DNA from: a virus | Strand: one strand, 5' to 3' | Virus record (IMG/VR): IMGVR_UViG_3300040801_003099 | Span: 1-29,521 of that record | DNA: 29,521 bases | The notes under the pieces: generated by a model | Databases searched by the model: none | Seen by the model: only the letters and a program-made list of their open reading frames with translations | What the model was told of the DNA's origin: nothing | In this document: piece by piece, positions 7,452 through 15,684 of the stretch | Numbering within the stretch: position 1 is the stretch's first letter | Layout: every line of letters begins with the position of its first letter | Translations under genes and position numbers: made by a program

Positions 7452-7886
7452 TTAGCGCGAGCGTCTTTTTACGTGCGGGTTGTTCTCAACATCGTTGTAA
7501 GCAATCACAATGTCTTTGATGCGGCGCATGAGGTGCTCTAAAAGTTCAGCTTCACTCATGCTGTAGGGGTCGGCGGCATAGTTGGATACGCTGGTAAGAA
7601 ATCCTTTGTATCCCGCTGCCACTTTGTCGATAAAGTCTTTGGTGGGCTGCGACAACGACGCGGCGTATTCTGGCTTGACGATAATCGTCACGGTGTCCTT
7701 TGAGAACTTAGCAAGGTCACTAGCAAGCGCCTTAGGATGATGCCCACTTGCCATGTGCCCCGCGACCTGCTTGATGTTGGCGTTGTGCGCATGGGTAATC
7801 ACGCGGTAGCCGTTGCGTTTGGCAAAGGCTTCTAAGCCCACAGGGTCAGAAGTGCGAAAAAAGTTTGTTTCAAACGAATGCTTCAT
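7452..7886 (-). CDS. Head-tail or tail-terminator region protein, unknown
   Basis: The product has 144 residues and starts with an ATGA overlap with the preceding tail-completion gene. It is helical and basic with several His near residues 30-50. It sits between a DUF3168-like gene and the tail tube. No motif is recognised. The 75-base gap to the tail tube gene holds only the latter's ribosome binding site. Confidence 0.7.
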   Translation of the reverse strand: MKHSFETNFFRTSDPVGLEAFAKRNGYRVITHAHNANIKQVAGHMASGHHPKALASDLAKFSKDTVTIIVKPEYAASLSQPTKDFIDKVAAGYKGFLTSVSNYAADPYSMSEAELLEHLMRRIKDIVIAYNDVENNPHVKRRSR

Positions 7887-8332
7887 ACGTAATCTGCCAC
7901 TTCAGCCAGTTGACGGTAACGCGCCTCAAAGCGAAGCTCTTGCCGCAAGACGTTTTCAGCGTCCGTTGGAATCACTTCTGAGCGGCTGCTGTAGATATGT
8001 CCCAATACCGTTGAGGTGTCACCGTCGGTAAACACCGTGTGCTCGAGCAACCGCGTCACTGCATCACGAAGGGCATGAACGTTTGCAAACGTACTGCTAA
8101 AATCCCAGACGTCAACAATCAGCACACCTTCTTTAAAACCTTGTTCGTTAACGCCAGAACTGTCGCGCACTGCATAGACAAGATAGGGCATGGGGGCATC
8201 TACAGTGGCAATAAACGGAAAGATACGCATGTCAGCCGTGACCCCTTGAGACGTACCAAGGGCAGCTAACACATCACTATCTGCAGCTAAGGCGCTGTGA
8301 ATTTCGGAGAGGAATTTCAGTTGACTATCCAC
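7883..8332 (-). CDS. Tail completion / tail terminator protein (DUF3168-like)
   Basis: The GTG start at 8332 has AGGAGG close upstream, and the product is 149 residues. It follows the gp10-like gene, as DUF3168 proteins usually do. The plan fits that family: an N-terminal helix with an SALAAD-type segment, a PYLVY strand, a strand holding VDVWDFS, and a helix with a basic LRDAVTRLLE stretch. Such proteins cap the tail tube and join it to the head. Family assignment is from pattern, not a search. Confidence 0.65.
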   Translation of the reverse strand: MDSQLKFLSEIHSALAADSDVLAALGTSQGVTADMRIFPFIATVDAPMPYLVYAVRDSSGVNEQGFKEGVLIVDVWDFSSTFANVHALRDAVTRLLEHTVFTDGDTSTVLGHIYSSRSEVIPTDAENVLRQELRFEARYRQLAEVADYV

Positions 8333-8340
8333 AACACCTC

Positions 8341-8760
8341 CTAACGTTGCATGTGGCGTTTGATGGTTTGAATGAGGGCAGCCTGTTCTTGCTCGAGCGT
8401 CTTGCGAAGGTGCGGTCTAGCGGCCATTTTGGATGTGCCTTTCTCGAGCCAAACAGCTTTCTCGAGGGGGCTACCAATATGCACTTGGCGTTTAATTCCA
8501 GACGGATTATCAGGTGACAGCGTGTAACTAAAGCGCAAGTCACCTGTGCGAACTGCGGGCATTTCTCCAGGAGCGGACGCTGTGTAAAAGGTGTTCGTAC
8601 CCGGGACGCGATAGTGTTTACCGGAACGCGAGCCTGCCAAGTTTTGCTTGAGCTTCGTTAAACCTTGTTGGGCGGCGGCATAAAGGGCGACGGCTGCTTT
8701 ACGCTCAACAGTGCGCTTGGCTGCACCCGCATGACTAACAACAAAAATGCGTTCACTCAC
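8341..8760 (-). CDS. HK97 gp10-like head-tail joining protein
   Basis: The 139-residue product starts with GTG in a GTGA overlap with the preceding gene. It shows the family pattern: APGEMPAVRTGDLR in the centre, a Gly-Ser strand (IGSPLEKAVWLEKGT), then KMAARPHLRKTLE before a C-terminal helix. Members of this neck protein family act in head-tail attachment. The position between stopper and tail completion genes is standard. Confidence 0.85.
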   Translation of the reverse strand: MSERIFVVSHAGAAKRTVERKAAVALYAAAQQGLTKLKQNLAGSRSGKHYRVPGTNTFYTASAPGEMPAVRTGDLRFSYTLSPDNPSGIKRQVHIGSPLEKAVWLEKGTSKMAARPHLRKTLEQEQAALIQTIKRHMQR

Positions 8761-9437
8761 GGCGTTTCCTCGCTAACTGCTACCACCCGTACCGCCCCGC
8801 GATTGTCGGGATTAAAAGGTGGTGCAACAGGACGCAAAATGCGACTGCCTAGCGTGAAGCGAAACTTGCCGTACTCGAGCTCCACATCACTGCGGATGCT
8901 AATTTCAAAACTGACTTGCGAAAAGCCAGCTTGTTGGTAGCGCCCTTGTCCATCAGCATCGAGCGCCCGCATAAACGCGTAGACATTGCCAACATCCGCC
9001 CATGACTGTGAAATGCCAATACCAGGTTGATTGACGCTAGTGACTGTCTGCAAAGTGAGTGCTGTTGTGTAAGCGTTTTTGATGAGATAGCCCGCTAGCT
9101 TTTGCCCCAAGACGTTAGTTACGACCTCGAGCGCACTGCTTGTAGGGGCGAGCAGCACCAAAATGGCGTCATCAACAATCAACTCAGAGCCTGTTTTGAG
9201 AATGCTAGGCAGCGTAACAGGGTCAAGCATGCGCACCTTGACATTTTCAGTTACCCCGTCATACTTGGCGTTTTCAGGTAGCTTCATTTGCCGACCCGAT
9301 GGCTGCAGCATGATGGTGACAGTATCGCTTGCATCGGTAATAACGGGCATACCTGTGCTGTCAACACGAACGGGGCTACTGCTCGTACTGTAGGTAGCAA
9401 GCGTATTGCGAAATGCCCCAGCAAGTGCCGAGGGCAT
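8757..9437 (-). CDS. Head-tail stopper with N-terminal extension
   Basis: The product is 226 residues. The last ~80 match the head-tail joining (SPP1 gp16-like) pattern: GNVYAFMRALD, a Gln-rich connection, then SFEISIRSDVELEYGKFRF and a terminal VVAVSEE strand. Such proteins close the head after packaging. The family is usually 100-120 residues, so the first ~145 are extra and may be a divergent copy of the same fold or a linker domain. The start overlaps the previous stop as TGATG. Confidence 0.65.
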   Translation of the reverse strand: MPSALAGAFRNTLATYSTSSSPVRVDSTGMPVITDASDTVTIMLQPSGRQMKLPENAKYDGVTENVKVRMLDPVTLPSILKTGSELIVDDAILVLLAPTSSALEVVTNVLGQKLAGYLIKNAYTTALTLQTVTSVNQPGIGISQSWADVGNVYAFMRALDADGQGRYQQAGFSQVSFEISIRSDVELEYGKFRFTLGSRILRPVAPPFNPDNRGAVRVVAVSEETP

Positions 9438-9853
9438 CAGTAATCCTGTCTAGCCGACAAGTGACCGCCCACAAGGGGTGTCTTGGTGGATTGTTTAGCC
9501 TTGAAAGCGTTAAGAATGCCCTTACTGTATGCCTGAAACTGCTTAGGAATGGTCAGCTCATGAAAAGTGTCATAGGCTTTTTGCCAATCTAACAGTGCTT
9601 GCACGCTGATGGCACGGTCAGTAAATTCCGTACCTTCAGCCTCAACGAGGTGTTGGCTGTTCATCTCGAGCAACTTGGCGGCCACGTAATCAGGGCGGTA
9701 GTGGGTTTCGGTGGTGGTGTCCTCGAGCGTTTTAGTGCCAACCGTCAAATCAAGCATGTCAGACGCATCATCGGCATTGTAGGCGGCTTGGGCACGACGC
9801 TGAACTCTGGCTAGCGCCTCACTCTTGACTAGGTACGTCAGCATCGGCATCAT
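9437..9853 (-). CDS. Head-tail connector protein
   Basis: The product is 138 residues from the ATG at 9853, with further in-frame ATGs two and four codons on. It overlaps the upstream gene by 35 bases. It is largely helical, and its place between capsid-proximal genes and the stopper fits an adaptor of the gp6/gp15 type that docks under the portal. No exact motif was recognised, so the role is from gene order. Confidence 0.6.
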   Translation of the reverse strand: MMPMLTYLVKSEALARVQRRAQAAYNADDASDMLDLTVGTKTLEDTTTETHYRPDYVAAKLLEMNSQHLVEAEGTEFTDRAISVQALLDWQKAYDTFHELTIPKQFQAYSKGILNAFKAKQSTKTPLVGGHLSARQDY

Positions 9854-10088
9854 CCGTTTCCGGCGTGTCTACCTCACGAGGCGACGGCACAGCGGTTGTC
9901 TTGCGGCGGTTGCGGCCTTTGCCTACTTCGCGTACATCTTCAGAATCGCGTGCCAGCCCCGATTCAATCAGCGTGTTCGCTTGGGATTCTTCGACGCTTT
10001 GCCACGTTTTGGCGGGCAAGTTTCGCGTGTAGATTCCGACTGTTTCGGAGGCATCTTTTAACATGTAGATGCGCTTTTTGATTGCCAT
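9819..10088 (-). CDS. Small virion-region protein with basic and acidic tail
   Basis: The ATG at 10088 has GGAGG six bases upstream, and the product is 89 residues. Residues 1-48 form a small compact domain. Next come a basic patch (GKGRNRRK) and an acidic end (PETDDADADVPSQE). Proteins of this size and place are common between capsid and connector genes. The function is unknown. Confidence 0.7.
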   Translation of the reverse strand: MAIKKRIYMLKDASETVGIYTRNLPAKTWQSVEESQANTLIESGLARDSEDVREVGKGRNRRKTTAVPSPREVDTPETDDADADVPSQE

Positions 10089-10096
10089 GTTGCCTC

Positions 10097-10462
10097 CTAT
10101 TCAGCAAGGTAAGCACGGATTTTCTCGAGCGCTTTGCCGCCAATACCAATGACCGCCAAAAGCTCATCGTCAGTAGCATTGTTGATAGCATCTACAGAGT
10201 CAAATCCGTCTTCAAGTAGGGCGTCCCGGTAAGGCATGTCTTCAGGCAAGCCCTCCGGTGTTGGCTGCGGCTTTGACTCACTAACAGGCTCAGGCTCGGG
10301 CGTAGGCTTAGCGGGGGGTGTCCCTACTGCTTTAGCCACGCCTAAGCTAATAAGTTCGCGGGCGATGTCATCGTCACAGGAGTAGGTGTAACCCGCTACC
10401 CACGTCTGACGATTACCGCGAACCGTTAGTGAGTGGTCGACGACCATCTCAACTTTGGACAT
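10097..10462 (-). CDS. Capsid-proximal protein with helix-hairpin-helix domain
   Basis: The product is 121 residues. The N-terminal half resembles a small domain containing SCDDDIARELISLGVA. A Pro- and Glu-rich linker (residues ~48-72) follows, then a C-terminal helix-hairpin-helix segment (DELLAVIGIGGKALEKIRAYL). That fold usually contacts DNA without sequence preference, so the protein could touch DNA at the portal. The start overlaps the upstream stop as TAATG. Confidence 0.75.
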   Translation of the reverse strand: MSKVEMVVDHSLTVRGNRQTWVAGYTYSCDDDIARELISLGVAKAVGTPPAKPTPEPEPVSESKPQPTPEGLPEDMPYRDALLEDGFDSVDAINNATDDELLAVIGIGGKALEKIRAYLAE

Positions 10463-10863
10463 TACTCAGCCAAAGCGTTTGCGCCAGCAAAGCGCCCAGC
10501 AACGCGAAGGGCATGCACGCCGATATTCGCACCACTTGTCGTACCCGATGAGGTGATGACGGGGCGAATAAATGACTTATCACCGAGGTAATCAAAAAGG
10601 TGGCAACCAACAAAACCCGCCGCGTCAATGGTAGCTGGGATGTTATTGGTAAGCGTGGTGTCAACGGCTGTCCAAGTGCTGCCATCGTCACTGTGCTCGA
10701 GGCTAATCACATGGTCACCATCGGTATAGGCGACAACCGTAACAAGGAAAGCAAGGCCATGAAACGCGCCCCGCTCCACACTGCTACCCGTTACCGAGGC
10801 AGTGCGAACGCTTTGTCCAATAGCTTCAACGGCATTAGAGTTGCTCGAGAAATCTTTCATCAT
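10462..10863 (-). CDS. Head decoration-like protein
   Basis: The product is 133 residues with two consecutive ATGs at its start. It lies right after the capsid gene. The sequence is beta-rich with a strand pattern (VISLEHSDDGSTWTAVD) seen in small phage structural proteins coded next to the capsid. A decoration or cement role on the head surface is likely by position. No strict motif supports it. Confidence 0.6.
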   Translation of the reverse strand: MMKDFSSNSNAVEAIGQSVRTASVTGSSVERGAFHGLAFLVTVVAYTDGDHVISLEHSDDGSTWTAVDTTLTNNIPATIDAAGFVGCHLFDYLGDKSFIRPVITSSGTTSGANIGVHALRVAGRFAGANALAE

Positions 10864-10880
10864 TCACTCCCTTTCAGAGA

Positions 10881-12083
10881 TTAAGAAGCGCGGCCAAAAC
10901 GGGCAAACGCGGATTTTTGCACGGGGCTACCATCAGCACGCATGTCGAAGAAGAAGCCGACAGCGCGTTCGTCGAGGTATTTTTCGTCCATACGAATGAC
11001 CTCAATAATGGTCCGTAGGGCAATAGCGTAGTAATTCAAGTCACCAAAAACAAACAGTGGGTCGTTGGCATTGCCGCTCAAGGTGTAATCGGGGAAGAAT
11101 TCCGATTCCCAGAGGTTAAACCCGTTAAGTGTAGGGGGCTGACCCAACGCCAGCGAGGGTTGCCACAAGAACTGACCATCATTGGTTTTGAGCAAACGTG
11201 CGCGGCGTACCGCAGAACGGCTCATGATGTAGCCAGCGGTTGCGGTGCGGTAGCCAGCATGCACTTGATAAGGCGCACCGGCAATGTCATCAGCACTAAA
11301 TACTTCACCGCTACCCGGTGTGGCGGGGTAAGTGTTTAGGTTAGCGGTGAGCAAACCCAAGGGCTCATCGGCTCCAGAGCCTTGAATAAAAGCTTTGTCG
11401 GCGATGTAACCAAACTGACGCCCTTGTTGTTCGACTAGGAACGACTCGACATTGAATTCACTGTCGCTTAGGAGATCGCGTTTAACTTTGATGATGCGCG
11501 AAGGCGCAGTAGGACGTAGTACGTTTTTACCGAACGTAGCGTAGCTCTCCGTTGCGTCCTTGGCTTTGTCGCCAGTTTTCCAGTCCAACTCACCAGGGTC
11601 TTCAAAGGTCGGCACTTCAAGGTCGGTACGACTGGTTTCAAAGACTCGAGCATTTTGAAAGAAAAATGTCGTCTTACGTGCCTCCGTCATAATTTCATTG
11701 ACGGTTTCGGTGGGAGCAAGGACGCCGCCTTTACTATCAACAGCGGTAGTCAAAGCGCGTTGCTCTTCAGGCTTCATTTCGCTGTAGCCATGACGGGTAA
11801 AGCTACGGAAGGCCAGTTGTTTTTCGGTTGGCGCGTTGAGTTGGCGTCCCGTAAAGTTACGCGTCACATCAGGGCGGTTTTTACGTACTTCTAGCTCTTG
11901 AAAACGCCGTTGGTTTTCTGCCTCGAGCTTGTCAATTTGACTATTGATTTGATCAAGCGTTTCTCGAGTTGTAGCAAGGTCGGTGCCAAACTGCGCAAAC
12001 TCTTCGTTTTTACGGTCAATGAACGCTCTGAGGTCGGCGCTCAGTTTTTGCATTTTGTCTGCATTGGGTGCAGCGGTAGCCAT
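10881..12083 (-). CDS. Major capsid protein, HK97 fold
   Basis: The ATG at 12083 has GGAGG seven bases upstream and gives 400 residues, the usual length of the family with its scaffold domain. Residues ~5-75 form a charged coiled coil (the delta/scaffold domain), which the protease coded just upstream would remove. The remainder carries typical HK97 features: MTEARKTTFFF, a tract with RIIKVKRDLLSDS, the LTANLNTYP region, and a C-terminal VIRMDEKYLDERAVGFFF. It builds the icosahedral shell. A terminator hairpin lies directly upstream of its ribosome binding site. Confidence 0.9.
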   Translation of the reverse strand: MATAAPNADKMQKLSADLRAFIDRKNEEFAQFGTDLATTRETLDQINSQIDKLEAENQRRFQELEVRKNRPDVTRNFTGRQLNAPTEKQLAFRSFTRHGYSEMKPEEQRALTTAVDSKGGVLAPTETVNEIMTEARKTTFFFQNARVFETSRTDLEVPTFEDPGELDWKTGDKAKDATESYATFGKNVLRPTAPSRIIKVKRDLLSDSEFNVESFLVEQQGRQFGYIADKAFIQGSGADEPLGLLTANLNTYPATPGSGEVFSADDIAGAPYQVHAGYRTATAGYIMSRSAVRRARLLKTNDGQFLWQPSLALGQPPTLNGFNLWESEFFPDYTLSGNANDPLFVFGDLNYYAIALRTIIEVIRMDEKYLDERAVGFFFDMRADGSPVQKSAFARFGRAS

Positions 12084-12094
12084 AATAGCCTCCA

Positions 12095-12118
12095 TAAAAA
12101 ATCCGCCCGTAAAGGCGG
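12095..12118 (-). terminator. Intrinsic terminator between protease and capsid genes
   Basis: On the minus strand CCGCC and GGCGG form a short stem around a 6-base loop, with a run of T after it. The capsid gene's GGAGG begins within a few bases of the T-run. It would reduce or regulate transcription into the capsid gene unless bypassed. Confidence 0.65.
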
Positions 12119-12152
12119 CTAAAAGGGTTTTTAGGTTGTTGGGCGGACAGTG

Positions 12153-13628
12153 TTAGTTGGTCTTCAAGTAGTCAGCGACCCCCTCCCGTTGCAGGTTGGC
12201 AAGGATGTCATCAAGCGGGTCGGCACTACGGTCTTCTTTGTCGTTGCCGTAGTCCTGTTCATCAGCGGCGCTTTCGGATTCGTCATCCATCGCCATTTCT
12301 TCGGCGTCTTCATCGGCAGCGTTTTCATCCATGCCAAGAAGTTCACCGAGAATGTCCATCGCCCGCTTTTCGCACGCCCTTGCTTCAGTAAGCTCTTTAA
12401 GTGCGCTGCTTAACATCTCTTGCGTCTGTTTCGAGATGGTTTTGCCAGCCCTTACCTGAGGTGGCATGGTTAGGATTTCGGTCATGCGCTGCTCGAGCAT
12501 GGAGATTTTTGCCTCGAGCTGATTGGTTTCATCGGTTTCAGGGACGGTTTCAACAGGTTCACTTGCCACAGGCGTCACCGTGACGGTTTCAGTAGGCTGT
12601 TCAATCAAGATCAGTTCGCTCACAGCGTCATTTGGCGTAGAGAACATCACCTTGTCAAACTCGAGGTTGTGCATACTCATGCGCGGCAAGCTCTCGGCGT
12701 ACATGCTGCCTTTACCTTTGGCGAGGTAAGCCAGCGTGACGTGCGGATGATAGCCGTCGTAAAACGTGGTGTGGGCAAGGTTGTTGGCTAGTGTGGCGTT
12801 AAGTTCACTGAGCACACCCGATTCGTCCTGTACGCGCAGATAAAGCACGTCGTAGTCGGGATGTTCAAAGACGCCATAGCCACCAATGTGTAGTTTGAAT
12901 GGCGCGGTTTGCTCGAGTAGCGGCGCAATATCCTCGGCGTTATCTGAGTGAATGCCGTACAAAACGGTGATGTGCGGCTGTTCTTCGCGCAAAAACACCA
13001 CTTCTTCGGGAAGCTCATCAAGCAGTTTGATGACTTGCTCAGCAGCACGCTCACCAAGTTGCAAAAACACTGAGCTGTAGGTTTGCGGCTGTTCCAAGTC
13101 CCCAGGAACGGCAAGTTTACGCATGCCACCTTGACGCGAAAGCACCCTAGCAAGAGGGTTGGCTGGGAACGTCACCATACTGACTTCCCAAAGGTCTGCC
13201 CGCGTCACCTCGCGGATGCCCTCATCGTCATATTGGCTTTCTTTAATCCAAAACCCAATCGACATACCTTGCGGGTTGCCAAGGGTTTTGCGTTCTTTGA
13301 TTTTGCCCCATACCTCACGGGCATTTTTGGAACTATCAAGGTACAACTTGCCTTTGACTTTGAGGCCGTATTCAGTCTCAAAAACCTGTGTCGTGTGGCC
13401 AATTTCTTTGTCACTGTCGTGATTGTCAAGCACAGGAAACTTGCCTTGTTGGTCACGAATGGAGTCGATAAACGACCCTTTAAGGATGCGTTCTTCGTAA
13501 AAGTTGATGTTGCCCCAAACGGTTGCATAGCCCTCAAAAAAGCCCTCTTCGGTAGCGTCTGTGTCTACCTCGAGATTTTGAATGTTGAGCTGCCTAAACG
13601 CTTGCGGCGGTTTTAATGTGGCTGGCAC
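12153..13628 (-). CDS. Prohead protease fused to a 2H phosphoesterase-like domain
   Basis: The product is 491 residues from a GTG with GGAGG seven bases upstream. Residues ~15-165 are an HK97-type (S78) prohead protease, with likely catalytic His70 (DNH), Ser123 (GMSIGFW) and Glu148 (WEVSMVTFPANP). Residues ~183-345 contain two H-x-T motifs about 77 residues apart (H219-I-T and H296-V-T) in hydrophobic strands, the hallmark of 2H phosphoesterases, which act on 2',3'-cyclic or 2'-5' phosphodiesters. A coiled coil and a very acidic tail (~435-480) follow, like an internal scaffold. The protease should cut the capsid scaffold domain; what the 2H part does in the head is unknown. Usual proteases of this class are about 180-250 residues. 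Confidence 0.85.
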   Translation of the reverse strand: MPATLKPPQAFRQLNIQNLEVDTDATEEGFFEGYATVWGNINFYEERILKGSFIDSIRDQQGKFPVLDNHDSDKEIGHTTQVFETEYGLKVKGKLYLDSSKNAREVWGKIKERKTLGNPQGMSIGFWIKESQYDDEGIREVTRADLWEVSMVTFPANPLARVLSRQGGMRKLAVPGDLEQPQTYSSVFLQLGERAAEQVIKLLDELPEEVVFLREEQPHITVLYGIHSDNAEDIAPLLEQTAPFKLHIGGYGVFEHPDYDVLYLRVQDESGVLSELNATLANNLAHTTFYDGYHPHVTLAYLAKGKGSMYAESLPRMSMHNLEFDKVMFSTPNDAVSELILIEQPTETVTVTPVASEPVETVPETDETNQLEAKISMLEQRMTEILTMPPQVRAGKTISKQTQEMLSSALKELTEARACEKRAMDILGELLGMDENAADEDAEEMAMDDESESAADEQDYGNDKEDRSADPLDDILANLQREGVADYLKTN

Positions 13629-13642
13629 TGTCTACCTCCAAT

Positions 13643-13665
13643 AAAAAACCCCGCCGTAGCGAGGT
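13643..13665 (-). terminator. Intrinsic terminator between portal and protease genes
   Basis: On the minus strand ACCTCGC pairs with GCGGGGT around TACG, a C(UACG)G loop of the very stable UNCG type. Six T follow. The GGAGG of the protease gene begins just after the T-run. Confidence 0.8.
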
Positions 13666-13686
13666 GAATGGGTGTGAGTTGGTTGC

Positions 13687-15684
13687 CTACTGAATTTCAT
13701 AGCCAAGGACACATCGGCAGTGAACCACCTCCTTGGCAGGCGCTCCGAATTCGCAAGGATGCAACAGACCATTAGAAAAGCGTTCGTCCATTGCCCTTGT
13801 TTCGCCGTTTAAGGCGCTGTGCGAATCACGAACGCGGCTATCGCCTGCGCTAAGCCACGTTTTGCGCACGCTTAAGTTATTTTCGCTGGCCGCTCGTCTG
13901 ACCCCGTAGTCAGTAGCGGTGTTGCTAACGATGCCGATTTCAGTTCGGGCAATGCGGTAAGCGCGGCTGGTATCAACGTCACCTTCTTGCCAGAGGTTGT
14001 AAAGGCGTTCTATCCCTGTGGCAATGTCATCAACGGGTAAGGCAGCTTCAAAGGCTTGGACGAAATAGCGTTGGAGGTGCTCGAGTGTCGTCTCATTGAT
14101 ATGCCCGACTTGCACCCCTGCAATGGATTCAATCAAATCAGCAGCATCTTGGCTAAGCCGTGTGGCATCACGTTGTTGGATGACGCGATAGCCTGAAAGT
14201 CCAAAATCATCAAAAACAGTTTTGTAAGCACCCTCAAACGCGGCTTTCCACATTTCTGCGTTGGCTCGAGCTTGATTCAAGGCGGCCTGTCTACCATCAC
14301 GGTCAAAGGCTTCGCGCACCTGTTTAGCTTCATCGGTAAACAGTTTTTTGACCACATTGAAAAAACGGTCTTCGTAGCGTTCGCGCTTGTCCGTTTGCAG
14401 TTCGCGCCATGCCCTACGCACTTCGCGCCTTTGGATGGCTCTTGTGTTGTCTTCATTATTATCGTCTTGATTATCAGTCACGTTGGGCGCAGCTTGCACC
14501 GTTTTGAGCATGCCGGTATGGGTCAAATTGAGGTGCAACTTAAGGCTGACTTCTTCAGGGCTAAATCCTGTAGCGATAAGCGTCTGGGCAATTTTGGCAC
14601 GCTCAGCAAGGGTAGCGTTTAGCGCCTCAACTGCCGAGTAGTCAGCTGCGATGACATGGTCATCGTGGAATTCGGGCGTCAAGTCTTTGTTGAGTTGCTC
14701 CACCATGTCATCAATCCACGGCATGACAGAATCAACCCACCAGGCATAACGCGCCCAGCGCATATTGTTGTAGGTTGCTCGCTCGCCGAAGCCAACCAAA
14801 ATTGGGTCAATGTCAAACCCCATGCAGATTTGCCGGAAGCCAAAATTGCGGGAGTTGATCAGGTCGAGTTCAACGCTGTTTTGACTGATGGGGCTGTAGT
14901 TGGCGGTGGTGTCAAGCACAATCAGCTTGCGAGCGTTTTGGGTGCCGATGAAATACTGTTGCACAAGGTCTTCGGCTTTATCCCATTCATCTTCGTCCAT
15001 GGGCGCGTTCATCGACAGAACGCCACTCACGACACCGCGATTTTCCAAAGAATTTAATTGAAACTGTTGCGCGTAGGTGTCGGTATCCACAGCTTGCGCC
15101 AACGCCTGCAATTCACCAAGCCCCCAATAAGGGTCAACAGGATTAGGCAGTTGATCGTGAATCAAATCTTCAGGGCGCAACATACCTGGCATGAAGTCCA
15201 CTTTGTAACCAAGAATGTAACTCTCTTGGTCAGGTACAACGCGCACTTTGGTGGGTTGCACGTTCCACAGTTCCATGATTTGCCCGTTACCGTCGCGCAC
15301 CTTATACAGCAAGCTATTGCCTGCTAGTGACAAGTGTGATGACATGTACCAGCGCAGCGTTTTTTGCGTGTGAAAGGGGTTTGGGCGGTCAAGTAGCGCT
15401 TGCAAAGGGCTTTTGGGATTTTCTACCAAGCGGCCATCACGTTGCTTGCGGTATACCTTGAGGGGTGCGCTGCTAGCGGCGGTGGCTTTTTTACTGACAC
15501 AGCGAAACACAATCGGGTTGGCTTGATAGCCGTCTCTGACTGCCCGCTCCAAGTCCCAGTTGTAGTAGTTTTGTAAACCATTTCGCCACGGCTCGAGCGC
15601 CGTCAAGTGCGGAATCTTGGCGCGTTGGGATTTTGGCGCGATAATGTTGGCAAGGCTTAGGCGAGCGCGTGTAACAAGGTTCAT
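13687..15684 (-). CDS. Portal protein fused to a MuF-type minor head protein
   Basis: The product is 665 residues, starting with an ATGA overlap with the terminase stop. Residues ~1-400 follow the HK97-type portal pattern: YQANPIVFRCVSKKA near the start, PEDLIHDQLPNPVDPYWG in the middle, and a later segment with FDIDPILVGFGERATYNN. The C-terminal ~250 residues form a helical region ending in the MuF/SPP1 gp7 domain, with ARTEIG, DSRVRDSHSALNGE and CRCVLGYEIQ. The portal ring is the DNA gate of the head, and MuF proteins are few-copy internal proteins. Separate genes are more usual; the single frame has no sign of an internal stop. Confidence 0.9.
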   Translation of the reverse strand: MNLVTRARLSLANIIAPKSQRAKIPHLTALEPWRNGLQNYYNWDLERAVRDGYQANPIVFRCVSKKATAASSAPLKVYRKQRDGRLVENPKSPLQALLDRPNPFHTQKTLRWYMSSHLSLAGNSLLYKVRDGNGQIMELWNVQPTKVRVVPDQESYILGYKVDFMPGMLRPEDLIHDQLPNPVDPYWGLGELQALAQAVDTDTYAQQFQLNSLENRGVVSGVLSMNAPMDEDEWDKAEDLVQQYFIGTQNARKLIVLDTTANYSPISQNSVELDLINSRNFGFRQICMGFDIDPILVGFGERATYNNMRWARYAWWVDSVMPWIDDMVEQLNKDLTPEFHDDHVIAADYSAVEALNATLAERAKIAQTLIATGFSPEEVSLKLHLNLTHTGMLKTVQAAPNVTDNQDDNNEDNTRAIQRREVRRAWRELQTDKRERYEDRFFNVVKKLFTDEAKQVREAFDRDGRQAALNQARANAEMWKAAFEGAYKTVFDDFGLSGYRVIQQRDATRLSQDAADLIESIAGVQVGHINETTLEHLQRYFVQAFEAALPVDDIATGIERLYNLWQEGDVDTSRAYRIARTEIGIVSNTATDYGVRRAASENNLSVRKTWLSAGDSRVRDSHSALNGETRAMDERFSNGLLHPCEFGAPAKEVVHCRCVLGYEIQ

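Noticed and set aside
12164-13616. Several long frames on both strands inside the protease gene, including 13083-13616 plus
   Set aside because: They lie in other frames of a gene with clear catalytic motifs and show no ribosome binding sites or family patterns.
14272-15327. Plus-strand frames of 89-133 codons opposite the portal gene
   Set aside because: They mirror the codon pattern of the portal frame and lack starts with ribosome binding sites.
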